Assembly: GCF_007833165.1 (NCBI RefSeq)
Contig: NZ_VOBQ01000011.1
Span: 1-64,000 of the forward strand
Length of the DNA: 64,000 bases
Origin: Caenimonas sedimenti
Lineage (GTDB): Bacteria; Pseudomonadota; Gammaproteobacteria; Burkholderiales; Burkholderiaceae_C
Direction of reading: 5' to 3'
Part shown: positions 1 to 10,037 of the stretch, piece after piece
How the letters are laid out: the number at the start of each line of letters is the position of its first letter
Numbering within the stretch: the first letter of the stretch is position 1
The notes under the pieces: generated by a model
The model's database searches: none
What the model was told of the DNA's origin: nothing
The model's input: only the letters and a program-made list of their open reading frames with translations
Program-made: the position numbers and the translations under genes

Positions 1-90
1 CCGAGAACAGGGCTCATGCGTCGTTCCGGTCACGGGTCAAGACGGCAAGTCTTGACCCGCGCCCGCGCCTAGCCTGAGCCCTGTTCTCGG
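1..90. repeat. Nested inverted repeat downstream of metF
   Basis: Bases 1-16 are the exact reverse complement of bases 75-90. Inside them a second perfect 11-bp stem (33-43 with 49-59) closes a 5-base loop. The inner arms carry GGGTCAAG/CTTGACCC, a word shared with the hairpins at 1708-1785. It lies 36 bases beyond the metF stop, so it could end that transcript or simply be a dispersed repeat. No T-run is visible. The element may extend left of the window. Confidence 0.7.
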
Positions 91-125
91 CCCAACGCAG
101 GCCCGTTTCTCTGCCGCCCAGGCTC

Positions 126-950
126 CTAGCTCAGCCGCTCGCAGATCTCCAGCGTCGCGTTGGCCTGGTTCATCGTGTAGAAATGGATGCCGGGCGCGCC
201 GCCCGCAACCAGGCGTTCGCACAGCGCGGTCACCACGTCGAGGCCGAAAGCCTTGATCGACTCGGAATCATCGCCAAAGCTCTGCAGGCGCATGCGGATC
301 CAGCGCGGGATCTCCGCGCCGCAGGCATCGGAGAAGCGGATCAGCTGGGTGGAGCTGGTGATCGGCATCACGCCGGGCACCACGGGCACGCGGACGCCGC
401 GCGCGGTCAGGTCGTCCACATAGCGGAAGTACGCATCGGGGTTGAAGAAATACTGCGTGATGCCGGAGTCGGCGCCGGCCTCGACCTTGGCCGCAAAGGC
501 TTCGAGGTCGGAGCCGGGCGACTTGGCCTGCGGATGCGTCTCGGGGTAGGCGGCCACCTCGATGTGGAACTGCCGGCCGGTCTCGGCGCGGACGAAAGCC
601 ACCAGGTCGCTGGCGTAGCGGAACTCGCCGCCCAGCCCGTAGCCGCTGGGCAGGTCCCCGCGCAGCGCGACGATGCGCTTGATGCCGGCCGCGCCATAGG
701 CCGCCAGGCGGTCGCGAATGCTCTCGCGCGACTGGCCCACGCACGACAGGTGCGGGGCGGCCTGGCAGCCTTCGCCCATGATCTCGGTCACGGCGGCCAG
801 CGTGCCGTCCTGCGTGGAGCCCCCGGCGCCGAAGGTGACGGAGCAGAACTCCGGCTTCAGCGCGTACAGCTTCTGGCGCGCCACGCGCAGCTTCTGCGCG
901 CCTTCGTCGGTCTTGGTTGGAAAGAATTCCAGGCTGATGGGCAGCTTCAT
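126..950 (-). CDS. metF: Methylenetetrahydrofolate reductase
   Basis: This 274-residue protein has the usual length for bacterial MetF. It reduces 5,10-methylene-THF to 5-methyl-THF, the methyl donor for methionine synthesis, as a cytosolic FAD enzyme. It opens with the family's ISLEFFPTK strand, followed by the CSVTFGAGGST segment and the ALRGD loop, all typical of the TIM barrel. The ATG follows a GGAGG ribosome site and lies 10 bases after the tlyA stop, so it looks like the last gene of the ahcY-tlyA-metF transcript. Its place in an SAH-riboswitch operon fits methyl-cycle control. Confidence 0.96.
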   Translation of the reverse strand: MKLPISLEFFPTKTDEGAQKLRVARQKLYALKPEFCSVTFGAGGSTQDGTLAAVTEIMGEGCQAAPHLSCVGQSRESIRDRLAAYGAAGIKRIVALRGDLPSGYGLGGEFRYASDLVAFVRAETGRQFHIEVAAYPETHPQAKSPGSDLEAFAAKVEAGADSGITQYFFNPDAYFRYVDDLTARGVRVPVVPGVMPITSSTQLIRFSDACGAEIPRWIRMRLQSFGDDSESIKAFGLDVVTALCERLVAGGAPGIHFYTMNQANATLEICERLS

Positions 951-960
951 GCGTGCCTCC

Positions 961-1698
961 TCATGGTTTTCGTGCGTGAATGAAGAATTCGCGGTTGCCG
1001 TCGCCGCCTGCGATGGGGCTGTCGTGCCAACCCTGGACCGCCAGGCCCAGCGTCGTGCAGCAGTCGCGCAAGCGCCTTTCGACTTCGGCGTGCAGCGACG
1101 GGTCTTTCACCAGGCCACCCTTGCCGATCTGCGCGGGCTGCAGTTCGAACTGGGGCTTGGCGAGCATCAACAGCTCGCCTCCGGTCTTCAGCAGCGGCAC
1201 CAGCGCGGGCAGCACCAGCGTCAGCGAGATGAACGACAGGTCGCCGGTGACGAGATCGAAATCGCGGCCCACTTGCGCGGCGTCGAGATGGCGGGCGTTC
1301 ACCTTTTCGAAAGCCGTCACCCGTGGATCGCCGCGCAGCTTGCCATGCAACTGGCCCTGGCCGACGTCGACCCCGACCACCCGCGCGGCACCTTGCTGCA
1401 GCAGGCAGTCGGTGAAGCCCCCGGTGGACTGGCCGGCGTCGAGGCAGGTCCAGCCGCGCACGTCGAGCGCGGTGGCCCGCAGCGCGCCTTCCAGCTTCAG
1501 GCCGCCGCGCGAGACGTAGCGCGTTTCCGCGGTATCGAGCAGGCGCAGCTGCGCGGCCTCCGGCAACTCGTCGCCGTTCTTGGCCACGGACTTCCAGGCC
1601 GCGCCGTCCGACCACTGCACGCCCGAGGCGATGAGCCGCTGGGCTTGCGAGCGGGTGGTGGCGAGGCCGCGTTGCACGAGGAGCTGGTCGGCGCGCAT
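961..1698 (-). CDS. TlyA-family RNA methyltransferase (S4 plus FtsJ domains)
   Basis: The 245-residue protein begins with an S4 RNA-binding domain (about 1-60, opening MRADQLLVQRG). A Rossmann methyltransferase domain follows, with the SAM motif DAGQSTGGFTD near residue 89. The family includes TlyA 2'-O-methyltransferases of rRNA, historically called hemolysins. An upstream in-frame ATG at 1773 would add 25 residues encoded by the intergenic repeat, so ATG 1698 is preferred. It lies between ahcY and metF. A SAM-dependent methyltransferase next to SAH hydrolase is chemically sensible, since it produces SAH. The RNA target is not visible from sequence. Confidence 0.88.
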   Translation of the reverse strand: MRADQLLVQRGLATTRSQAQRLIASGVQWSDGAAWKSVAKNGDELPEAAQLRLLDTAETRYVSRGGLKLEGALRATALDVRGWTCLDAGQSTGGFTDCLLQQGAARVVGVDVGQGQLHGKLRGDPRVTAFEKVNARHLDAAQVGRDFDLVTGDLSFISLTLVLPALVPLLKTGGELLMLAKPQFELQPAQIGKGGLVKDPSLHAEVERRLRDCCTTLGLAVQGWHDSPIAGGDGNREFFIHARKP

Positions 1699-1707
1699 GA
1701 CGTGGTT

Positions 1708-1785
1708 GTCATCCCGGGCTTGACCCGGGATCCATGGCGGCATGCGGACACGCCACGATGGATTGCGGGTCAAGCCCGCAATGAC
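1708..1785. repeat. Bipartite hairpin repeat (GTCAT...ATGAC type) between ahcY and tlyA
   Basis: The unit starts with GTCAT and ends with ATGAC. It holds two perfect 8-bp stems with 5-base loops: 1711-1718 with 1724-1731, and 1762-1769 with 1775-1782. Both loops are versions of TCAAG/CTTGA. The unit at 35326-35405 has the same plan with different stem bases, so this looks like a dispersed intergenic family of REP type. It could stabilise or attenuate the ahcY-tlyA message. Confidence 0.8.
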
Positions 1786-1791
1786 AGACCT

Positions 1792-3237
<1,446 letters not shown>

Positions 3238-3307
3238 GGAGGGCTCCAGAAAGAGTGGTTGACAATTCAGCCACCTCTGCGCCCGGGACTCACCGCACGT
3301 CAGAAGT

Positions 3308-3388
3308 GGGTGAGCGTCGTTGCGAATCAGGTCCGAGCCTCACGCCGGCGCATCGTGGAAGATGGCGGCGCTGCAACGCTCCTCGGAT
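3308..3388 (-). promoter_or_regulatory. SAH riboswitch in the ahcY leader
   Basis: Read on the minus strand from 3386, the leader has CCGAGGAGCGTTGCAG, a variable hairpin, AGGCTCGG, then CGCAACGACGCTCACC ending near 3308. This is the layout of the SAH riboswitch known from upstream of ahcY and metH genes in beta- and gammaproteobacteria. P1 pairs CCGAG with CTCGG, and GAGCGT pairs with ACGCTC to form the pseudoknot-like helix. As I remember the consensus this last pair is C-G, so U-A here would be a compensatory change. It should raise ahcY-tlyA-metF expression when SAH builds up. Confidence 0.92.
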
Positions 3389-3396
3389 TGGCCATG

Positions 3397-3425
3397 ATTC
3401 TAACGCAGGAGGCCGGGCAGCTAAA
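3397..3425 (-). promoter_or_regulatory. Candidate ahcY operon promoter
   Basis: A good -10 hexamer TAGAAT lies at 3402-3397 on the minus strand. A weak -35 (TTTAGC, 3425-3420) stands 17 bases upstream. Transcription would start near 3390, a few bases before the first riboswitch helix, which is the position expected for an aptamer at the 5' end of the RNA. The site lies immediately before the start of the divergent HAD-UbiA gene. Confidence 0.45.
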
Positions 3426-3428
3426 CTC

Positions 3429-4919
3429 ATGGCCCTTTCGCCGCCCGCACCCTTGGATTCCTCGACCGTCCCCCCGCCGCCCACCGTCGTGCCGGCCGCC
3501 GAGCCGCCCCTGGTCGTCGACCTGGACGGCACGCTGATCCGCACGGACATGCTGCACGAGTCCTCGGTGCGGCTGTTCCGCGACGCGCCACTGGCGACCC
3601 TCCGCATCCCGGGCTGGCTCGCGGCCGGCAAGGCGGTGCTCAAGCGCGAACTGGCCGAGCGCACCCCTTTCGACGCCGCCGTTCTGCCGTACAACACGGA
3701 ACTGCTGGCATGGCTGGGTGAGCAGCACCGGGCCGGCCGGCGCCTGGTGCTGTGCACCGCGACGGACGACAAGCTGGCCCGCGAGATCGCGGCCCATTGC
3801 GGCATCTTCGACGAGGTTCTGGCGAGCGACGGCACCACCAACCTGGACGGCCAGCGCAAGGCGGAGGCCCTGGTGCGCCGCTTCGGCGCGGGCGGTTTCG
3901 ACTACGCCGGCAATGCGACGGTGGACCTGGCGGTCTGGCCGCACGCACGGCGCGCCATCGTCGTGAACGCGCGCCCCTCGGTGCTGGCCGGGGCGCAGGC
4001 CTGCTGCGCCGTCGAGAAGGTGTTCCCTTCGCTGCCGGTGACCACCTGGACCTGGGTCAAGCTGGTCCGCGCGCACCAGTGGCTGAAGAATGCCCTGCTG
4101 TTCGCGCCCCTGTTCGCCGCGCACCAGGTCGATAACCTTGACGCCTGGGTGCACCTGCTGCTGGCGTTCGCCGCTTTCAGCCTCTGTGCCTCCTCGGTGT
4201 ACGTCGCCAATGACCTGATGGACCTGGAGAGCGACCGCCACCACCCGCGCAAGCGGGCGCGGCCGTTCGCGGCGGGCACGGTGCAGATCTGGGTCGGCGT
4301 GCTGCTGGTGCCGCTGCTGGCCACGGCGAGCCTGGCGCTGGCGCTGCTCGTCAACCTCGAATTCCTGGGCTGGCTCGCCATCTATTTCGCGCTGACCTGG
4401 GCCTATTCATGGCGGCTCAAGCGGGTGGTGCTGGTCGATTGCCTCACGCTGGCCGGGCTCTACACCCTGCGGGTCGTCGCGGGCGCCGCGGCCGCCTCGC
4501 TGGCGCTGTCGTTCTGGCTGCTGGCGTTCTCCGGCTTCCTGTTCCTGTCGCTGGCGTTCGTCAAGCGCTACGCCGAACTGCAGGCGCAGGCCGCCGAGGG
4601 CCGCACGCACGCCCACGGGCGGGCCTACTTGACCTCGGACGCCCCGCTGATCCAGGTGCTGGGCATCGTGTCGGGCTACACCGCGGTGGTCGTGCTGGCG
4701 CTCTACCTGAACACGGTGCTGCGTTTCTACGCGCGGCCGGAATTCGTCTGGGCCACCGTGCCGATCATGGTGTGGTGGGTCAGCTGGATGTGGCTGCGCG
4801 CCTTCCGCGGCGACATGCACGACGACCCGCTGGTCTTCGCCTTCCGCGACAAGGCCAGCGTGGCCGCCGGCGTGCTGTTCGGCGCGGTGCTGTTTCTCGG
4901 CACCAGCTGGCCATGGTGA
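3429..4919 (+). CDS. HAD phosphatase-UbiA prenyltransferase fusion (DPPR-synthase-like)
   Basis: In this 496-residue protein, residues about 30-210 form a HAD domain with motif I DLDGT and a CTATDD motif. Residues about 215-496 form a UbiA membrane domain of roughly 8-9 helices, with the Mg-prenyl-diphosphate motif NDLMDLESD and a second acidic motif HDDPLVFAFRD. UbiA proteins next to DprE1/DprE2 homologues resemble mycobacterial Rv3806c, which joins PRPP to decaprenyl phosphate. The HAD domain could remove the 5-phosphate from the product (inference). ATG 3429 is preferred because the longer frame runs through the divergent riboswitch region. An AGGAGG lies rather far upstream (3407-3412). 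Confidence 0.88.
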   Translation: MALSPPAPLDSSTVPPPPTVVPAAEPPLVVDLDGTLIRTDMLHESSVRLFRDAPLATLRIPGWLAAGKAVLKRELAERTPFDAAVLPYNTELLAWLGEQHRAGRRLVLCTATDDKLAREIAAHCGIFDEVLASDGTTNLDGQRKAEALVRRFGAGGFDYAGNATVDLAVWPHARRAIVVNARPSVLAGAQACCAVEKVFPSLPVTTWTWVKLVRAHQWLKNALLFAPLFAAHQVDNLDAWVHLLLAFAAFSLCASSVYVANDLMDLESDRHHPRKRARPFAAGTVQIWVGVLLVPLLATASLALALLVNLEFLGWLAIYFALTWAYSWRLKRVVLVDCLTLAGLYTLRVVAGAAAASLALSFWLLAFSGFLFLSLAFVKRYAELQAQAAEGRTHAHGRAYLTSDAPLIQVLGIVSGYTAVVVLALYLNTVLRFYARPEFVWATVPIMVWWVSWMWLRAFRGDMHDDPLVFAFRDKASVAAGVLFGAVLFLGTSWPW

Positions 4920-6220
4920 ACGTCGGGTCCTGGGGCCGCCTGGGCAGCTGGCCGCATGACGTGCGTCCGCTGACGGAGCACGGGCTGCCCACGCTGCCGC
5001 TGGCACCGGGCCGGCAGGGGCTGGCCTACGGCATGGGGCGCAGCTACGGCGACGTCTGCCTCAACCCGGGCGGCACCTTGTGGACGACGCCCGGCCTGGA
5101 CCGCTTCCTGGCGTTCGACAAGGAGCAGGGCCTGCTGACCTGTGAAGCCGGCGTGCTGCTGCGCGACATCCAGCGCACCTTCCTGCCGCGCGGCTGGATG
5201 CTGGCCGTGACGCCCGGCACGCAGGTGGTCACGGTCGGCGGCGCGATCGCCAACGACGTGCATGGCAAGAACCACCACGTGCGCGGCTCGTTCGGTGACC
5301 ACGTCACGCACCTGCGGCTGCTGCGCACCGACGGCACGGTCATCGAATGCGGCCCGGACCGCCACGCGGACTGGTTCGCCGCCACCGTCGGTGGCCTGGG
5401 GCTCACCGGCGTCATCGCGCAGGCCACGCTGCGGCTGATCCAGGTGCCCGGCCCCTGGCTGGACGTGGAAAGCATCCCCTACGAATCGCTCGAGGAATTC
5501 TTCGCGCTGGCGGACAGCTCGGAAGCCGGCTGGGAGTACACGGTGTCGTGGGTCGACTGCATGCATGGCGAAGGCGCCCGCGGCATCTTCATGCGCGGCA
5601 ACATGAGCGACTCCACCGGCGGCCGCGCGCCGCCCGATCACGCGCGCACCGTGCCGTTCGCGCCGCCGGTTTCGCTGGTCAACCGCTTCAGCGTGCGTCC
5701 CTTCAACTGGGTCTACTACCACCACCACCGGCAGCGCGCCGGGCGCCAGCGGGTGCATTACGTGCCCTTCTTCTATCCGCTCGACCACCTGCTGGAGTGG
5801 AACCGGGTCTACGGCCGGCCCGGCTTCTACCAGTACCAGTGCGTGCTGCCGCGCGCCGCCGGGCTCGCGGGCACGCAAGGCCTGCTGCGCGAGATCGCGG
5901 CCTCGGGCGAGGGCTCGTTCCTCGCCGTGCTCAAGACCTTCAGCGAACGCGCCGCGCCCGGGATGCTCAGCTTTGCGCGGCCCGGCGTGACGCTGGCGCT
6001 GGACTTTCCCAACCATGGCGACGCCACGCTGCGCCTGTTCGACCGCCTCGACGCGGTCGTGCGCGAGGCGGGCGGACGCATCTATCCGGCCAAGGACGCC
6101 CGCATGCCGCGCGACCTGTTCGAATCGGGCTACCCGCGCCTCGCGGAGTTCCTGCCTTTCCGCGACCCGGGCATCCGCTCGGCGTTCGCGCAGCGCGTCA
6201 TGCCTGCTTCACCGGACTAG
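4913..6220 (+). CDS. DprE1-like FAD-binding oxidoreductase (polyprenyl-phosphoryl-ribose 2'-oxidase)
   Basis: The 435-residue protein is of VAO/FAD-linked type. GRSYGD and the TVGGAIANDVHGKNHH segment match mycobacterial DprE1, and later PLDHLLEWNRVYG and the catalytic-lysine region YPAKD also match. DprE1 oxidises C2' of decaprenylphosphoryl ribose, which is then reduced by DprE2 to the arabinose epimer. The residue aligned with DprE1 Cys387 is alanine here (LALDFP where I recall the mycobacterial enzyme has ICVDFP). The start overlaps the UbiA stop by 7 bases, indicating translational coupling. An aldonolactone-oxidase-like role is the alternative but fits the neighbours less well. Confidence 0.88.
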   Translation: MVNVGSWGRLGSWPHDVRPLTEHGLPTLPLAPGRQGLAYGMGRSYGDVCLNPGGTLWTTPGLDRFLAFDKEQGLLTCEAGVLLRDIQRTFLPRGWMLAVTPGTQVVTVGGAIANDVHGKNHHVRGSFGDHVTHLRLLRTDGTVIECGPDRHADWFAATVGGLGLTGVIAQATLRLIQVPGPWLDVESIPYESLEEFFALADSSEAGWEYTVSWVDCMHGEGARGIFMRGNMSDSTGGRAPPDHARTVPFAPPVSLVNRFSVRPFNWVYYHHHRQRAGRQRVHYVPFFYPLDHLLEWNRVYGRPGFYQYQCVLPRAAGLAGTQGLLREIAASGEGSFLAVLKTFSERAAPGMLSFARPGVTLALDFPNHGDATLRLFDRLDAVVREAGGRIYPAKDARMPRDLFESGYPRLAEFLPFRDPGIRSAFAQRVMPASPD

Positions 6221-6223
6221 AAC

Positions 6224-6982
6224 ATGCAATCCATCCAGGGCACCGTCGTCATCGTCGGCGCGACCTCCTCCATCGCCGAGCACTGCGCGCGGCTGTGGCT
6301 GCAGCGCGGCGCCACCCACCTCGTGCTGGTGGGACGGGACGCCGCGCGCACGGAACATCTGGCGACGGACCTGCGCGTGCGCGGACCGCAGGCCCGCATC
6401 GACGTCGTGACCGCCGACCTGCTCGAGCCGGCGGCGGTCCGCGAGACCGTCTCCGGCCTCCTGGCTACGGGCAACGTACCGGCTACCGTGCTGATCGCGC
6501 ACGGGTCGCTGCCGGACCAGGCGGCCTGCCAGCAGGACCTGGACAGCGCCGCGGAGGCCATGCGGGTGAACGCCATCTCGCCGGTGCTGTTCGCCGAAGC
6601 CTTCGCGGGCGCCATGCAGGCCGCCGGCCGCGGCCGCATCGGCATCATCGGCTCCGTGGCGGGTGACCGCGGGCGCAAGTCGAACTACGTGTACGGCGCG
6701 GCCAAGGGCCTGGTCACACGCTACGCGCAGGGCCTGCAGCACCGCCTGGCGGCGACGCCGGTGACGGTGACCCTGGTCAAGCCCGGCCCGACCGACACGC
6801 CGATGACCGCGCACCTGAAGGCGCAAGGGGCGAAGCTGGCCGATGTGAGCGCGGTCGCGGCCGCCATCGTGGACGGCATCGAGCGCGGTGCCCCCGTGGT
6901 GTATGCGCCAGCGAAGTGGGCCTTGATCATGATGGTCATCCGCCACCTGCCGCGCTTCGTCTTCAACAAGATGGACATCTGA
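6224..6982 (+). CDS. DprE2-like short-chain dehydrogenase/reductase
   Basis: This is a 252-residue classical-length SDR. The N-terminal nucleotide-binding turn is VGATSSIAE, and the catalytic set is Ser144, Tyr157 and Lys161 (GSVAG, then YGAAK). A C-terminal hydrophobic stretch (about 226-245) may contact the membrane, as expected for a lipid-linked sugar substrate. It starts 3 bases after the DprE1-like gene. In the DprE1/DprE2 pair the SDR reduces the 2'-keto intermediate to polyprenyl-phosphoryl-arabinose. The assignment rests mainly on this pairing, because SDR sequences alone seldom fix the substrate. Confidence 0.85.
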   Translation: MQSIQGTVVIVGATSSIAEHCARLWLQRGATHLVLVGRDAARTEHLATDLRVRGPQARIDVVTADLLEPAAVRETVSGLLATGNVPATVLIAHGSLPDQAACQQDLDSAAEAMRVNAISPVLFAEAFAGAMQAAGRGRIGIIGSVAGDRGRKSNYVYGAAKGLVTRYAQGLQHRLAATPVTVTLVKPGPTDTPMTAHLKAQGAKLADVSAVAAAIVDGIERGAPVVYAPAKWALIMMVIRHLPRFVFNKMDI

Positions 6983-6996
6983 GCCTGATTTCGAAG

Positions 6997-9099
6997 ATGC
7001 TTCCTTCTCGCGAAGCGCTCGTCACCTGGACGCTGCGGGTGCTGGCCCCGCTGTTCGTCCTGCTCGCCGTCGTCGGCGCGGTGCGCAACTACACCGAGGT
7101 GCCGCACTGGGACATGTGGCCCAGCTACGTCGACTTCTACCTGCGGATCGGCGAGGGCCATGGGGGCGACTGGTGGTCGCTGCACAACGAGCACCGCATC
7201 GTGCTCGCGCGCCTGCTCTTCTGGCTCGACCACCGGCTGTTCTCGGGCACGCTGTGGTTCCTGCTGGTGGTGAACTACCTTCTGGTGTTCGCGGCCTTCC
7301 TGACCTTCCGCGCCATCCTGCGCGAGCGCGCGGGCGCGGATGCGGACAGCAAGCCGGTCACCCTGGCCTCCCTGTTCGTGCTGCTGTGCCTGTTCTCCTG
7401 GATGCAGAAGGAGAACCTGACCTGGGGCTTCCAGAGCCAGTTCTTCCTGGCGCAGTGGCTGCCGCTGCTCGCGCTCTGGCTGCTGTACCGGGCCACGCGG
7501 CCGGTGCCGGAGGCGAGCCGCGACTTCGCGCTCGCCTGCATCGTCGGCGTCCTGTGCATCATGACCATGGCCAGCGGCGTGATCGCCCTGCCGCTGATGG
7601 TGGTGTACGCCGCCCTGCAGCGCATGGGCTGGCGGCGCATCGGCGTGCTGGCGGCGCTGGCGGTCCTCTGCCTCGTCGCGTACTTCACCGACTACCAGTC
7701 CACGCCCGGGCACGGCAGCCTGCGCGACGTGCTGCGCTACCGGCCCGAGAAGCTCGTGCAATACGTGCTGCTGTACCTGGGCTCACCGTGGTTCCACATG
7801 GTCAAGGAGCGCTCGCTGCCGCTGGGGCAGCTGGCGGGCCTCGCGCTCGTCGTCCTGGCTTCGGTGCAGGCGGTGCGCTGCCTGCGGGCCCCGCGTGAGC
7901 ACGCGCTGCAGCTGTGCCTGCTCGCCTTCATCATGTACATCGGCGGCACCGCGTTCGGCACGGGCGCGGGCCGCCTCGTGTTCGGGTTGCGCCAAGCCAC
8001 CGCCGAGCGGTACACGACGCCCGCCCTCATGGCCTGGATGGCGCTGCTGGCGCTTTACCTTCCCACGGTGCTGCGCCAGCTCGCCGGCTGGCGCCACCGC
8101 ATCGTGTGGCCCTTGCTGGCGCTGCTGGCGCTGCTGCTCGTGTTGCAGCTCGACGCCCGGCGATCCCAGCGGCCCATGCTGTTCGAACGGGACGTCGCCG
8201 CGGTGGCGATGGAACTCGGCGTGCTGGACCACGAGCAGCTGATCCGCATCATCTTCAGCCCCGAACTTGGCGTGTACTACGGGGCGCGGGCGGCACCCGT
8301 CGACCTCAGCGTGTTCGGCCGGCCCTGGCTCAAGGACGCCGGCACCCTGCTCGGCCGGCCTGCGGGTCCTGTGCCGGAGGCGGCCTGCCGCGGCGCGCTG
8401 GTGCAAATGGACACGCTGCCCGGCGAGCCCGGGTTCCGGCGCCTGGTCGGCTGGATCGCGCCGGCCACGGGCGAGAACAACATCCACACGTTGCGCGTCG
8501 TGGACCCTGCCGGTGACGTCGTCGGCTATGCGCTGGCCAGCGAGCGCAACAGGAAGCCGCGCGCGGACCTCGGGAACGTGGCGGACACGCGCTTCTTCAA
8601 GGGCTACGTCCTGACGCGCGCGGCGCACGGCCCGCTCGCCGTCGTCCCGGCGGACGCCGGCTGCGCGCTGCGCGTGACCGGTCCGCCCGCGCCCCCCTTC
8701 GACATCACGCCCACCATCATGGCCCTGTCGAAGGTGAACGTCACCAGCGGCGCGGTCCTGCGCAACGAGGGCTGGCAAGGCACCGACTACCTGCGTTCGA
8801 GCGCGCCCGGCTTCCGGACGCTGGGCACCATCATCCAGGGCGACCAGGACACGGGCACGATCCAGCTGCGCCTGAAACGCGGCGCCGCTTTCGTCTACCG
8901 CAACGGGCCCGTGAACGGCAGCCAGCGCTTCCAGGTGGACGACGGGCGGCAGTTCGCGGGCACCATGCCCCGGGCGGACCGCTGGTCCGCCGTGGTGTTC
9001 GACAATCCCCTGCTTCCGCAAGAATTCACCCTGACCCTGACCGATGCCGGTGCCGGCTGGGGTGAGTGGTCCGCCATCGGCATCATCGACAAACCATGA
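6997..9099 (+). CDS. Multi-pass membrane protein, GT-C glycosyltransferase-like with C-terminal beta domain
   Basis: The protein has 700 residues. An N-terminal membrane part (about 1-390) has some 10-11 helices. The first extracytoplasmic loop carries HWDMWPSY (37-44) and HNEHR (63-67), an acidic/aromatic loop of the type used by GT-C enzymes on polyprenyl-phosphate sugars. Residues about 400-700 look periplasmic and beta-rich at the end, like the carbohydrate-binding tail of arabinosyltransferases such as EmbC. I do not recognise a named family. In this operon it is the best candidate for the transferase using the arabinose donor. ATG 6997 was chosen over earlier in-frame codons that overlap the SDR gene. 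Confidence 0.7.
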   Translation: MLPSREALVTWTLRVLAPLFVLLAVVGAVRNYTEVPHWDMWPSYVDFYLRIGEGHGGDWWSLHNEHRIVLARLLFWLDHRLFSGTLWFLLVVNYLLVFAAFLTFRAILRERAGADADSKPVTLASLFVLLCLFSWMQKENLTWGFQSQFFLAQWLPLLALWLLYRATRPVPEASRDFALACIVGVLCIMTMASGVIALPLMVVYAALQRMGWRRIGVLAALAVLCLVAYFTDYQSTPGHGSLRDVLRYRPEKLVQYVLLYLGSPWFHMVKERSLPLGQLAGLALVVLASVQAVRCLRAPREHALQLCLLAFIMYIGGTAFGTGAGRLVFGLRQATAERYTTPALMAWMALLALYLPTVLRQLAGWRHRIVWPLLALLALLLVLQLDARRSQRPMLFERDVAAVAMELGVLDHEQLIRIIFSPELGVYYGARAAPVDLSVFGRPWLKDAGTLLGRPAGPVPEAACRGALVQMDTLPGEPGFRRLVGWIAPATGENNIHTLRVVDPAGDVVGYALASERNRKPRADLGNVADTRFFKGYVLTRAAHGPLAVVPADAGCALRVTGPPAPPFDITPTIMALSKVNVTSGAVLRNEGWQGTDYLRSSAPGFRTLGTIIQGDQDTGTIQLRLKRGAAFVYRNGPVNGSQRFQVDDGRQFAGTMPRADRWSAVVFDNPLLPQEFTLTLTDAGAGWGEWSAIGIIDKP

Positions 9100-10037
9100 A
9101 CGACGCAAAGATCCTGCTCCCCGGCGGCGCCGGGCTGGTGGGACAGAACCTGGTGGCGCACCTCAAGCGCGCCGGCTACCGCCATCTCGTGGTGCTGGAC
9201 AAGCATCGCGCCAACCTCGAAGTGCTGCGCCGCGTGCAGCCGGACATCACGGTGGTGGAGGCCGACCTGGCCGAGCCCGGCGACTGGGAGCGGCATTTCG
9301 AAGGTGCCGCCGCCGTGGTGATGCTGCAAGCCCAGATCGGCGACCTGGCGCCCGAGCCCTTCGTGCGCAACAACATCACGTCGACGGAGCGCGTGCTGGA
9401 GGTGATGCGGCGCCAGCCGCAACTGCCCTACCTCGTGCACATCAGCTCCTCGGTGGTGAAATCGGTGGCGGACGACCACTACACCAACACCAAGCGCCGG
9501 CAGGAGGAGATCGTGCTCGCGAGCGGCGTTCCCTGCGTGGTCCTGCGGCCCACGCTGATGTTCGGCTGGTTCGACCGCAAGCATCTCGGCTGGCTGGCCC
9601 GTTTCATGAAGAAGGTGCCGGTGTTCCCCGTGCCCGGCCACGGCCGCTACATGCGGCAGCCGCTCTACGCCGCCGACTTCTGCCGCATCATCGTGAGCTG
9701 CATCGAACAGCGCGTGCAGGGCCAGGTGTTCAACATCTCGGGGCTCGAGCGCATCGACTACATCGACATGATCCGCGAGATCAAGCAGGCGACGCGCGCC
9801 GGCTCGGTCATCCTGAAGATTCCCTATGGCCTGTTCCGCGTGCTGCTGCAGACCTGGGCGCTGTTCGACAAGAACCCGCCGTTCACCGCGGACCAGCTGA
9901 AGGCCCTGGTGGCGCACGACGAGTTCGAGGTCATCGACTGGCCGGGCATCTTCGGCGTGCAGGCGACACCTTTCGCCATGGCGGTCCACGAAACCTTCAA
10001 CGATCCCGAATACGGGCAGATCGTCCTGGAATTCTGA
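9096..10037 (+). CDS. NAD-dependent epimerase/dehydratase family protein
   Basis: The 313-residue extended-SDR protein has the glycine-rich loop [13 protein letters not shown] at the N-terminus and the family's SSSVVKS strand. The usual YxxxK appears to be YTNTKRRQE (about residue 129). The ATG overlaps the stop of the membrane protein gene as ATGA, so the two are coupled. Substrate unknown; proteins of this class act on nucleotide sugars or lipid-linked sugars. With the next FAD protein it seems to extend the core arabinose-donor pathway, perhaps modifying the sugar or acceptor (inference). Confidence 0.8.
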   Translation: MNDAKILLPGGAGLVGQNLVAHLKRAGYRHLVVLDKHRANLEVLRRVQPDITVVEADLAEPGDWERHFEGAAAVVMLQAQIGDLAPEPFVRNNITSTERVLEVMRRQPQLPYLVHISSSVVKSVADDHYTNTKRRQEEIVLASGVPCVVLRPTLMFGWFDRKHLGWLARFMKKVPVFPVPGHGRYMRQPLYAADFCRIIVSCIEQRVQGQVFNISGLERIDYIDMIREIKQATRAGSVILKIPYGLFRVLLQTWALFDKNPPFTADQLKALVAHDEFEVIDWPGIFGVQATPFAMAVHETFNDPEYGQIVLEF

